The notes beneath the pieces are model-generated. The model was not told the origin of the DNA. It was given only the letters and a program-made list of their open reading frames with translations, and did no database searches. A stretch of DNA of 12,093 bases from JBLHLB01 sp047618505 (GTDB lineage: Bacteria; Planctomycetota; UBA1135; GCA-002686595), in the NCBI GenBank assembly GCA_047618505.1, contig JBLHLB010000092.1:1-12093 (forward strand), read 5' to 3'. Made by a program: the position numbers and the translations under genes. How positions within the stretch are numbered: the first letter of the stretch is position 1; every line of letters begins with the position of its first letter. Below, one piece after another: positions 1-6,635 of the stretch.

Positions 1-615
1 CAGGCGGCCGGCCCCGGTTTGGCCTTCGCGCTCTTCGCGATCATGACCCTGGGCGGCGCCCTGGTTTGTATCTGGGAACGCTCCGTGGTTCGCAGTGCCT
101 TCGCGCTGATGGCTACCTTCCTGGGGATTGCCGGGTTGTTCCTTCTGCTTGAGGCTGACTTCCTAGCCGCGGCCCAGGTGCTCATCTATGTGGGTGGCAT
201 CCTGGCGTTGATCCTTTTCGGGGTCATGCTCACGCCGCCGGACCTGGAAGAGCGCAAGTTGCCGCGCATTGTGTCGGGCCTCGTCCTGATGCTGGGGGCC
301 ACGGCCTGGGTTGCCTTCAAGGTTGGCTCCACAGTTGTCTGGGCCACCACGGGAACACCGGGCGACGGCGCCATTCAGAGCAAGGCCGAGGGTGCCATCC
401 AAAGCGCCGAGTGGATCGGTATCGGATTCCTCAGCCCCAACCAATACATGGTCGCCTTCGAGCTGGCCGCGGTCGTTTTGACCGTTGCCCTGGTGGGTGC
501 TGTCTACATCGCACGTCGTAGTCGCGTTGACCTGGAGCCCGGACCTCGAGCTGCTGGTCAGGACGCAGGTCAAGCCGCGGATCAATCCGCGAATCAAACA
601 GGGGGAGCCAGCTGA
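1..615 (+). CDS. nuoJ: NADH-quinone oxidoreductase subunit J (5' end probably cut)
   Basis: Membrane subunit of complex I, which passes electrons from NADH to quinone and pumps protons; NuoJ helps link the quinone site to the antiporter-like subunits. The frame is open from base 1. A TTG at 19 would place the first membrane helix right after the start, as in the family, but it has no ribosome binding site, so the real start may lie to the left. Numbered from that TTG, the family's best-conserved stretch, EADFLAAAQVLIYVGG (residues 45-60), is present with the Tyr-Val-Gly-Gly of the third helix. A Phe-Glu pair opens the last helix (about residues 144-166). The final 25 or so residues form a Gln/Ala/Gly-rich tail that is probably disordered. 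The stop shares one base with the nuoK start (TGATG), suggesting translational coupling. The assignment is firm; only the start is uncertain. Confidence 0.93.
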   Translation, partial: QAAGPGLAFALFAIMTLGGALVCIWERSVVRSAFALMATFLGIAGLFLLLEADFLAAAQVLIYVGGILALILFGVMLTPPDLEERKLPRIVSGLVLMLGATAWVAFKVGSTVVWATTGTPGDGAIQSKAEGAIQSAEWIGIGFLSPNQYMVAFELAAVVLTVALVGAVYIARRSRVDLEPGPRAAGQDAGQAADQSANQTGGAS

Positions 616-935
616 TGGGTCTCGGAGCCTACGTCGCCGTTTCCGCAGTGCTCTTTGCACTGGGAATCGTGGCCATCGTCACGCGCCGCAACATCATCTA
701 TGTCCTGATGGGCATCGAGATGATCCTCAACGCGGCCAACATCAACTTCGTCGCCTTCAACCGCTTCGGTCACCACGTTGTGGATGGCCGTCCGATTCTT
801 GACGGGCAGATGTTCGCAATCTTCACGATCATCCTGGCGGCTGCCGAAGCTGCCGTCGCCCTGGCGATCGTGCTCAACGTGTTCCACCTGTTCGACTCGA
901 TTAAGCCGAGCGACGCCGACCTCCTCAGGGAATAG
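615..935 (+). CDS. nuoK: NADH-quinone oxidoreductase subunit K
   Basis: Small membrane subunit of complex I (106 residues, normal for the family), homologous to MrpC of Mrp antiporters. It has three predicted membrane helices, at about residues 3-22, 28-48 and 64-88. The two intramembrane glutamates known to matter for proton transfer are visible: Glu35 in LMGIEMILNA and Glu78 in ILAAAEAAVA. The ATG overlaps the nuoJ stop by one base and is preceded by GGGGGAG at 601-607, the only clear Shine-Dalgarno sequence among nuoK, nuoL, nuoM and nuoN. The last residues after the third helix are hydrophilic. NuoK packs between NuoJ and the antiporter-like subunits, and the gene order J-K-L fits this role. 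Confidence 0.97.
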   Translation: MGLGAYVAVSAVLFALGIVAIVTRRNIIYVLMGIEMILNAANINFVAFNRFGHHVVDGRPILDGQMFAIFTIILAAAEAAVALAIVLNVFHLFDSIKPSDADLLRE

Positions 936-949
936 GTCGTTTCACCAGA

Positions 950-977
950 GGCTCACTCCCCAGGAACTCCTGGAGCC
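950..977 (+). other. Potential stem-loop in the nuoK-nuoL gap
   Basis: In the 60-base gap, GGCTC (950-954) can pair with GAGCC (973-977), and inside it CAGG (961-964) with CCTG (969-972) around the loop AACT; ACTCCC (955-960) is left unpaired on the 5' side. No T-run follows, so it does not look like a terminator. It could mark an mRNA processing or stability site, but it is weak and could be chance in GC-rich DNA. Confidence 0.3.
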
Positions 978-995
978 ACGCTCAGAACGAATTAG

Positions 996-3389
996 ATGGC
1001 CACCTTCTTCAACGACACCGCAGCTAGCGCGGAAGCATTCAGTCCTAATTGGATGCTTCTGTTGCTCGTGCCGCTGATCCCCTTCGTGGGGTACATCATT
1101 CAGATCAGCTTCCGCAAGAAGCTGCCCTGGGGGGACAAGCTCCTGACCGGCGGTATGTTCGTGGTGCTATGCATCACGGTCTACGAGGCCATGCGCCTGG
1201 TGCTGTTTGCCTACGGCCACGGCGGCGATCACGGCCCCGGGAGCCTGGTCCACGAATCTGCCAATGACGGGAAGGTGTTCCACTGGCTCTATAGCGCGTC
1301 AACAGGCGTGCCGGTGCTGCACAACGTCGTTGCGGGTCTGATCTACGACCCCCTTGCCGCGGCCATGCTCGCGGTCGTCGGCATCGTCTCCTTCTGCGTG
1401 CACCTCTTCAGCCAGGGGTACATGCATGGGGACAAGCGCTACAACATCTTCTTCGCGAACCTGAGCCTGTTCACCTTCGCGATGCTGGGGTTGATCCTCT
1501 CGGACAACATTCTGTTCCTGTTTATCTTCTGGGAGATCATGGGGGTGATGAGCTATCTGCTCATCGGGCACTTCAGTCACGATTCCAGCCAGACCTTCTT
1601 CCAGAAATGGGCCACCTGGGCTTCGAAGAAGGCCTTCTTGACGACGCGCGTGGGTGACACGTGCCTCTTCGTCGGGATGTTTATGTTCTACAAGGGGTTC
1701 TCAGACTTCTACGCGGTGAACGAGGCCTTCAACTCCCTGGATCAGTTCAAGGGGGGCGCCTTCAACCCCTTCCGTTTCACCCACATGTGGGCGGCGGGCC
1801 AGGCGGTTGTCGACGCCAACGGTGGTGAATTCCCCCTCTGGATGACGGTCGCCGGCCTCTTCGCCTTCGGCGGCACGATCGGCAAGTCGGCGCAGTTCCC
1901 CCTGCACATCTGGCTGCCCGACGCCATGGCGGGCCCGACGCCTGTGTCGGCCATGATTCACGCGGCCACCATGGTTGCGGCCGGCGTCTTCCTGCTGGGT
2001 CGCATGTACCCCCTGCTGTCCCCCGATGTGCTTTCGGTGGTGACCGTGGTCGGTGCCACAACGGCGCTCTTCGCCGCGACAATTGGGTGCGTTGTCTACG
2101 ACATGAAGGCCGTGCTGGCCTTCTCTACCATCTCGCAGCTGGGCTTTATGGTCGCGGCTGTTGGTTTGGGCGGAGTTGTCGCCGGTATGTTCCACATGGT
2201 CACGCACGCCTTCTTCAAGGCCTGCCTGTTCCTCTCCGCTGGATCGGTCATCCACGGCTGCAACCACATGCAGGACATGCGAGTGATGGGGGGCGTGCGC
2301 AAGTACATGCCGATCACCTTCGCCTGCACGCTGATCTGCACCCTGGCGATCGCGGGTGTGCCGCTGTTCTCGGGCTTCTACTCGAAGGACATGATCATCC
2401 TGGCGGGCTTCGCGCGTTTCTGGGACCAGCCCTTCTTTGACGGCTGGAGCCTCTACGCCCTGATCTCCCTGGCGATCGCGGCGGCGTTGACGGCCTTCTA
2501 TATGTTCCGCCTGATCTTCATGACCTTCTATGGGGAGTACCGCGGCAACCAGGAGAGCCATGCCTACTCGGCGAGCCTGGCTCAGACCGGATACGAAGGT
2601 CCGCCGCCCCACGCTCACGACGACCACGGCGCTGGGCACGATGACCATGGTCATGAGGAGCACGGTTCGGGTCTGCCCCATGAGTCGCCGCGCACCATGG
2701 TTATCGCCCTGTGCGTCTTGGCCTTCTTCGGTCTATTCGTGGGCCACTTCTGGTTCCTGGATCCGACGCACGTCTATTCGTTCCTGGGCCACACGGAACC
2801 TTGGTTCACAAAGATGGTGTCCATCGACTCGCTCTACGGAGTGGAGTATGAGCAAGGGAAGCTCGTTTCCGAGGCGGTCTCGAGTCGCATCTCGCTGGGC
2901 ATCACGGACCACACAAGTCACGTGGCTCATACCGCGCACCTCTGGGCTGTGGGCCTGTCTCTCTCCGTAGCGGGCTTCGGCATCTTCATGGCCTGGTTCC
3001 TCTACATCGTGCGCAAGGACCTGCCCGCCAAGATCGTCGCCCAGCTCGGTATGGGCTACGACTTCCTCCGTCGCCGTTACCTCGTCGACGAGGCGGTCAA
3101 CGCCACAGTCATCCAACCGACCATGGGCGGCGCCCGAGTCCTGAAGGCCTTCGACGAGAAGGTCATCGACGGGTTCGTGCTCCTGGTCGGCCGCATATTC
3201 TCTGCCCTGGCCCTCTTCTGGGCCTGGGTCGACAAGACCTTCGTCGATGGCATCGTCAACGGGGTCGGGCTTGTCAGCCAAGCCTTTGGTTCCGGACTGC
3301 GCTTGTTGCAGACCGGCCGCATTCAACAGTACGTAGCCTTCGCCGTCGGCGGCAGCCTCTTGGCCGCCGCTTGGTTGATCCTCAGCTGA
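996..3389 (+). CDS. nuoL: NADH-quinone oxidoreductase subunit L, long form
   Basis: Distal antiporter-like, proton-pumping subunit of complex I, related to MrpA. At 797 residues it is well above the roughly 610 of E. coli NuoL. Recognisable sites are Glu180 (FWEIMGVMSYL), Lys211/212 before AFLTTRVGD, Lys297 in GKSAQFPLHIWLPDAM, His304, His322 (IHAATMVAAG), Lys408 in HAFFKACLF and Lys464 in FSGFYSKD. These are the charged residues of the proton path in this family. The extra length comes from an N-terminal extension of about 20 residues, loops at about 72-115 and 235-280, a His/Asp-rich loop (539-562), and a long region after it that includes YLVDEAVN (about 695-702) and a terminal helix. The ATG at 996 has no clear Shine-Dalgarno sequence. 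It lies 60 bases after nuoK and is surely part of the same operon. Confidence 0.97.
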   Translation: MATFFNDTAASAEAFSPNWMLLLLVPLIPFVGYIIQISFRKKLPWGDKLLTGGMFVVLCITVYEAMRLVLFAYGHGGDHGPGSLVHESANDGKVFHWLYSASTGVPVLHNVVAGLIYDPLAAAMLAVVGIVSFCVHLFSQGYMHGDKRYNIFFANLSLFTFAMLGLILSDNILFLFIFWEIMGVMSYLLIGHFSHDSSQTFFQKWATWASKKAFLTTRVGDTCLFVGMFMFYKGFSDFYAVNEAFNSLDQFKGGAFNPFRFTHMWAAGQAVVDANGGEFPLWMTVAGLFAFGGTIGKSAQFPLHIWLPDAMAGPTPVSAMIHAATMVAAGVFLLGRMYPLLSPDVLSVVTVVGATTALFAATIGCVVYDMKAVLAFSTISQLGFMVAAVGLGGVVAGMFHMVTHAFFKACLFLSAGSVIHGCNHMQDMRVMGGVRKYMPITFACTLICTLAIAGVPLFSGFYSKDMIILAGFARFWDQPFFDGWSLYALISLAIAAALTAFYMFRLIFMTFYGEYRGNQESHAYSASLAQTGYEGPPPHAHDDHGAGHDDHGHEEHGSGLPHESPRTMVIALCVLAFFGLFVGHFWFLDPTHVYSFLGHTEPWFTKMVSIDSLYGVEYEQGKLVSEAVSSRISLGITDHTSHVAHTAHLWAVGLSLSVAGFGIFMAWFLYIVRKDLPAKIVAQLGMGYDFLRRRYLVDEAVNATVIQPTMGGARVLKAFDEKVIDGFVLLVGRIFSALALFWAWVDKTFVDGIVNGVGLVSQAFGSGLRLLQTGRIQQYVAFAVGGSLLAAAWLILS

Positions 3390-3422
3390 ACCGCTCTAGC
3401 GAACTCACTTTCTAGGCGGTTC
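3388..3422 (+). other. Stem-loop between nuoL and nuoM
   Basis: GAACCGC (3388-3394) is the exact reverse complement of GCGGTTC (3416-3422). Inside it, CTAG (3396-3399) pairs with CTAG (3412-3415), with a single unpaired T at 3395. This gives 11 base pairs around a 12-base loop. The 5' arm begins within the nuoL TGA stop codon, and the 3' arm ends 25 bases before the nuoM ATG. There is no T-run after it, so an intrinsic terminator is unlikely. An RNA processing, mRNA stability or translational-coupling element is possible. Confidence 0.5.
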
Positions 3423-3447
3423 CACAACGGACTGCTAGCCACCTCCA

Positions 3448-4974
3448 ATGTCGGACCAAATCCTCACCTGGATCACCTTCCTCCCGCTGCTCGGGATGAC
3501 CGCGATTCTGTTCGTTCCCAAGACGAACACCGCGGCAGTGAAGGCGATCAGCTTGATCTTCACGGGTCTTCCGTTCCTCCTGGCGACCTGGCTGTACTTC
3601 GGCCTCTTCGACAAAACCACCGCCGAGCTGCAGTTCGTGCAGCAGGTGGATTGGATCGGGTCGCTCAATGCGCAGTACTTCGTCGGTGTTGACGGGCTTT
3701 CCCTGGCCCTGATCTGGCTGACGACGCTGTTGCTCTTCGTCGCGGTGCCCGCGAGCTTTGGGATCAACAAGGCGCAGAAGAGTTACTACGCCCTGCTGTT
3801 GCTGCTTGAAGTTGGCATCAATGGCGTCTTCGTCTCCCAGGACTACTTCCTGTTCTACGTGTACTGGGAGATCATGCTGCTCCCGATGTACTTCCTGATC
3901 GGGATCTGGGGCGGACCGCGTCGCGAATACGCGGCCATGAAGTTCTTCCTCTACACCCTGGCGGGCTCGGTGTTCATGCTGATCGCCGTGGTGGCCCTGC
4001 GCTTGGATTCGGGGACATTCTCCCTGCCGGCGCTGACGCAGCTGGCCTACGACGGACAGCTAACGGGGGCGAACCTGGTGAATGGCGGCCAGCTCCTGGG
4101 GATGAAGTTCACCACCTGGGTGTTCTGGTTCCTGTTCTGCGGCTTCGCGATCAAGGTGCCAGTCTTCCCATTCCACACCTGGCTGCCGGACGCCCACGTC
4201 CAGGCACCCACGCCGATTTCGGTCATCCTGGCTGGCATCCTCCTGAAGCTCGGTGGCTACGGCATGTTGCGCGCCTGCTTCACCCTGGTGCCCGACGCTT
4301 TCCGGGAGTTCAGCTACGTGCTCGGAGTCCTGGGGGTCATCTCGATTGTCTACGGCGCCTTCGTGGCCCTGGGGCAAACGGACTTCAAGCGCATGGTGGC
4401 CTACAGTTCCGTGAGTCACATGGGCTATGTCCTGCTCGGCATGGCGGCCCTGACGGAATGGGGCATGAGCGGCGCGGCCATCCAGATGTTCAACCACGGA
4501 ACGAGCGCGGCCGTGCTCTTCCTCGTCGTTGGTGTCATCTATGACCGGGCCCACCACCGCGATCTCAACGGCTTCGGCGGATTGAGCCAGGTCATGCCCA
4601 GGTACTGGGCCCTGACGACCCTCGGATTCTTCGCGGCCATCGGCCTTCCGGGTCTGGCCGGATTCATCTCTGAATTCATGATCCTGGTCGGTGCCTACAA
4701 CTCCGAGGTTGAGGGCTTCCAGGTCCTGGTTGTGATCTCGGTCATCGGCATCGTGCTGACGGCGGCCTTCCTTCTGTGGGCCATGCAGCGCGTGTTCCTC
4801 GGGACACTCAATCCGAAGTACAAGGATTACAGCGACATCTCCACGCGCGAAATCCTCTGCCAGGCGCCTTTTCTGGCCCTGTGCGTGATCCTCGGCATCC
4901 TGCCCTTCCTGCTCTTGGACTGGATGAACCCGACGATCGAGGCTCTGGTCAAGACTCTGCAGGGCGCGCAGTAG
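3448..4974 (+). CDS. nuoM: NADH-quinone oxidoreductase subunit M
   Basis: Second antiporter-like, proton-pumping membrane subunit of complex I. Its 508 residues match the usual length, with about 14 membrane helices spread over the whole protein. Key family residues are visible: Glu141 in VYWEIMLLPMY, Lys236 in AIKVPVFPFHTWLPDAH, His250 at the end of that motif, Lys267 in LLKLGGYGML, His324 in SVSHMGYVLLG and Glu409 in FISEFMIL. They correspond to the buried charged chain that carries protons along the membrane. The ATG at 3448 has no obvious Shine-Dalgarno sequence and follows nuoL by 58 bases containing a hairpin. The position between nuoL and nuoN is standard for the operon. I see nothing missing or broken. 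Confidence 0.97.
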   Translation: MSDQILTWITFLPLLGMTAILFVPKTNTAAVKAISLIFTGLPFLLATWLYFGLFDKTTAELQFVQQVDWIGSLNAQYFVGVDGLSLALIWLTTLLLFVAVPASFGINKAQKSYYALLLLLEVGINGVFVSQDYFLFYVYWEIMLLPMYFLIGIWGGPRREYAAMKFFLYTLAGSVFMLIAVVALRLDSGTFSLPALTQLAYDGQLTGANLVNGGQLLGMKFTTWVFWFLFCGFAIKVPVFPFHTWLPDAHVQAPTPISVILAGILLKLGGYGMLRACFTLVPDAFREFSYVLGVLGVISIVYGAFVALGQTDFKRMVAYSSVSHMGYVLLGMAALTEWGMSGAAIQMFNHGTSAAVLFLVVGVIYDRAHHRDLNGFGGLSQVMPRYWALTTLGFFAAIGLPGLAGFISEFMILVGAYNSEVEGFQVLVVISVIGIVLTAAFLLWAMQRVFLGTLNPKYKDYSDISTREILCQAPFLALCVILGILPFLLLDWMNPTIEALVKTLQGAQ

Positions 4975-4994
4975 CGCTCCTGACCGAGTTTTCT

Positions 4995-5012
4995 TGGCGC
5001 GCCTACGCGCCA
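4995..5012 (+). other. Stem-loop between nuoM and nuoN
   Basis: TGGCGCG (4995-5001) and CGCGCCA (5006-5012) are perfect reverse complements around the four-base loop CCTA, giving a seven-pair stem 20 bases after the nuoM stop. A run of T lies before the hairpin on the + strand rather than after it, so it does not resemble a terminator for nuoM. It is best read as an intercistronic structure of unknown role. Confidence 0.45.
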
Positions 5013-5058
5013 CCCTTCGCCCACCAAACACTGCCCACCTGAACCCGGACCCTTCGCC

Positions 5059-6597
5059 TTGGACGTCTACATCTCTGGCCTGAAGCACATTGCTCCCGAG
5101 CTTGTGCTCATCACGATTGCCATGGTGGTTGCCGTGTTTGACCTTGTGACCAAGGGCAAGGACTCGCGCCGTGTCGGCGTCATCACCCTGGGTGGTTTGG
5201 TCTTCACCGGCGTGCTGCTCTTGAAGCAGTGGCTGAGCCTCTCCGAGACGGGCGGCGCTGTGCCGGAACCCGTTTTCGGGATGATGCGCATCGACCACTT
5301 TGGGTGCTTCTTCAAGCTCTTCACCGTTGGATCGTTATGTGTGGTCGTGCTCTACGTAATGGCCGATCGGAACGAGCGCAAGGACGGCATTGGGGAGTAC
5401 TTCTTCCTGCTCCTGGGCGCGGCTATCGGCATCTTCTTCATGGTCAGCACCAACAACCTGTTGCTGCTGATGCTGGGGCTCGAGCTGCTGTCCCTGGCGA
5501 GTTACGCCCTCGCGGGCTTCCACAAGGGCGACCGCCGCTCGGCCGAAGCCTCCCTAAAGTACGTTGTCTTCGGTGGCCTTTCCGCGGGTGTGATGCTCTA
5601 CGGAATCAGCCTGCTCTACGGCCTGACGGGCACTATTGATCTCGTGCAAATGGGCTCCGGCGGCACCGAGGGTTTCCCCGTTGGACTGGCCGCACAGTTC
5701 TCCGTGAGCCCGGTTCCCGTCGCACTCGCGATCGTCCTCGTCCTGGCGGGCTTCGCCTACAAGATCTCCGCCGTGCCCTTCCACTTCTGGACGCCCGACG
5801 TCTACGAAGGTGCACCGACGCCGGTCACGACCTTCCTGGCCGTGGCCTCCAAGGCAGCGGGCTTCGCGGTTCTGCTGCGCTTCATCGGCGCCCTGTTCCT
5901 TGTGGACGGCGTGCAGGAAACGGTGGCAGCCTACGGCGCGCGCATCGGTCTCCTGATCGGCATCCTGGCGGCGGTCACCATGACCCTGGGCAACCTCTCC
6001 GCCCTGCGTCAGAACAACCTGAAGCGGCTCCTGGCCTACTCGTCCATCGCCCACGCCGGCTATGTCCTGATGGGTCTCGCCACGATGACCCACGCGGGCT
6101 TCTCGGCGGCGATGTTCTACCTGGCCGCCTACTACTTCATGAACCTGGGCGCCTTTGGTGTGCTGCTCTACTTTGAAGGCGTCACCGGCTCGAGCCAGGT
6201 CAGCGCACTCAAGGGCATGGGCTGGAAGCATCCCTTTGTGGCCTGGCCCATGATCGTCTTCCTGGTCAGCCTGACGGGCCTGCCGCCGACCATCGGCTTC
6301 TTTGGCAAGTTCCTGCTCTTCAAGGAAACGGTCAACGCCGGCATGTACTGGCTCGTCCTCTTTGCCGCCCTGAACAGTGTTGTCTCGCTCTTCTACTACT
6401 TCCGCGTGGGCAAGGCGATGTTCCTGTGCGAGCCCGAAGGCGCCGTCAAGAGCCCGCAACCGATGATGGCGCGCTTCCTGGTGCTGCTTTCGGTTTGCAC
6501 CGTGGTCTTCGGCCTACTCAACGGCTTCCTCTCGGACTGGTCCGACAAGGGCACGACAAGCCTGGGTATCCCGCCCGCTGTCGAAGCGGCGGAGTAG
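5059..6597 (+). CDS. nuoN: NADH-quinone oxidoreductase subunit N
   Basis: Third antiporter-like, proton-pumping subunit of complex I and the usual last gene of the operon. It has 512 residues, slightly longer than E. coli NuoN. Conserved sites are Glu142 in GLELLSLASYAL, Lys167 in SLKYVVFGG, Lys235 in AYKISAVPFHFWTPDVYEG, Lys265 in ASKAAGF, His332 in AHAGYVLMG and Lys417 in GFFGKFLLF. The start chosen is the TTG at 5059. The frame is open back to a TGA at 4981, but no ATG or GTG occurs there, and a downstream ATG would cut into the first membrane helix. No Shine-Dalgarno sequence is visible. The gene begins 84 bases after nuoM and ends in TAG just before a convergent hairpin. Identity is firm; the start is likely but not proven. 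Confidence 0.95.
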   Translation: MDVYISGLKHIAPELVLITIAMVVAVFDLVTKGKDSRRVGVITLGGLVFTGVLLLKQWLSLSETGGAVPEPVFGMMRIDHFGCFFKLFTVGSLCVVVLYVMADRNERKDGIGEYFFLLLGAAIGIFFMVSTNNLLLLMLGLELLSLASYALAGFHKGDRRSAEASLKYVVFGGLSAGVMLYGISLLYGLTGTIDLVQMGSGGTEGFPVGLAAQFSVSPVPVALAIVLVLAGFAYKISAVPFHFWTPDVYEGAPTPVTTFLAVASKAAGFAVLLRFIGALFLVDGVQETVAAYGARIGLLIGILAAVTMTLGNLSALRQNNLKRLLAYSSIAHAGYVLMGLATMTHAGFSAAMFYLAAYYFMNLGAFGVLLYFEGVTGSSQVSALKGMGWKHPFVAWPMIVFLVSLTGLPPTIGFFGKFLLFKETVNAGMYWLVLFAALNSVVSLFYYFRVGKAMFLCEPEGAVKSPQPMMARFLVLLSVCTVVFGLLNGFLSDWSDKGTTSLGIPPAVEAAE

Positions 6598-6611
6598 TCG
6601 CACCTCTTAGC

Positions 6612-6631
6612 CCCCCTGCATTTCCAGGGGG
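6612..6631. terminator. Hairpin between convergent genes, probable two-way terminator
   Basis: CCCCCTG (6612-6618) pairs with CAGGGGG (6625-6631) around the loop CATTTC, a strong seven-pair stem. Flanking it, AGTCG (6596-6600) can pair with CGACT (6632-6636) to lengthen the structure. It sits in the 38-base gap between the nuoN stop and the stop of the - strand lipoprotein gene, where a shared terminator would be expected. Neither strand has a clear T-run after the stem, so termination efficiency is uncertain. Confidence 0.55.
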
Positions 6632-6635
6632 CGAC

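Noticed and set aside
1701..2681. Long - strand open frame opposite nuoL
   Set aside because: Its translation is rich in His, Arg, Glu and Gln with no family features, and it lies wholly opposite the strongly conserved nuoL. It is a by-product of GC-rich codon use.
4060..5298. 412-codon - strand frame opposite nuoM and the start of nuoN
   Set aside because: Low-complexity charged translation, no recognisable domain, and it crosses the gap between two well-supported + strand genes.
5554..6459. 301-codon - strand frame opposite nuoN
   Set aside because: Same shadow pattern as the other antisense frames; nuoN has all its catalytic residues in the + frame.
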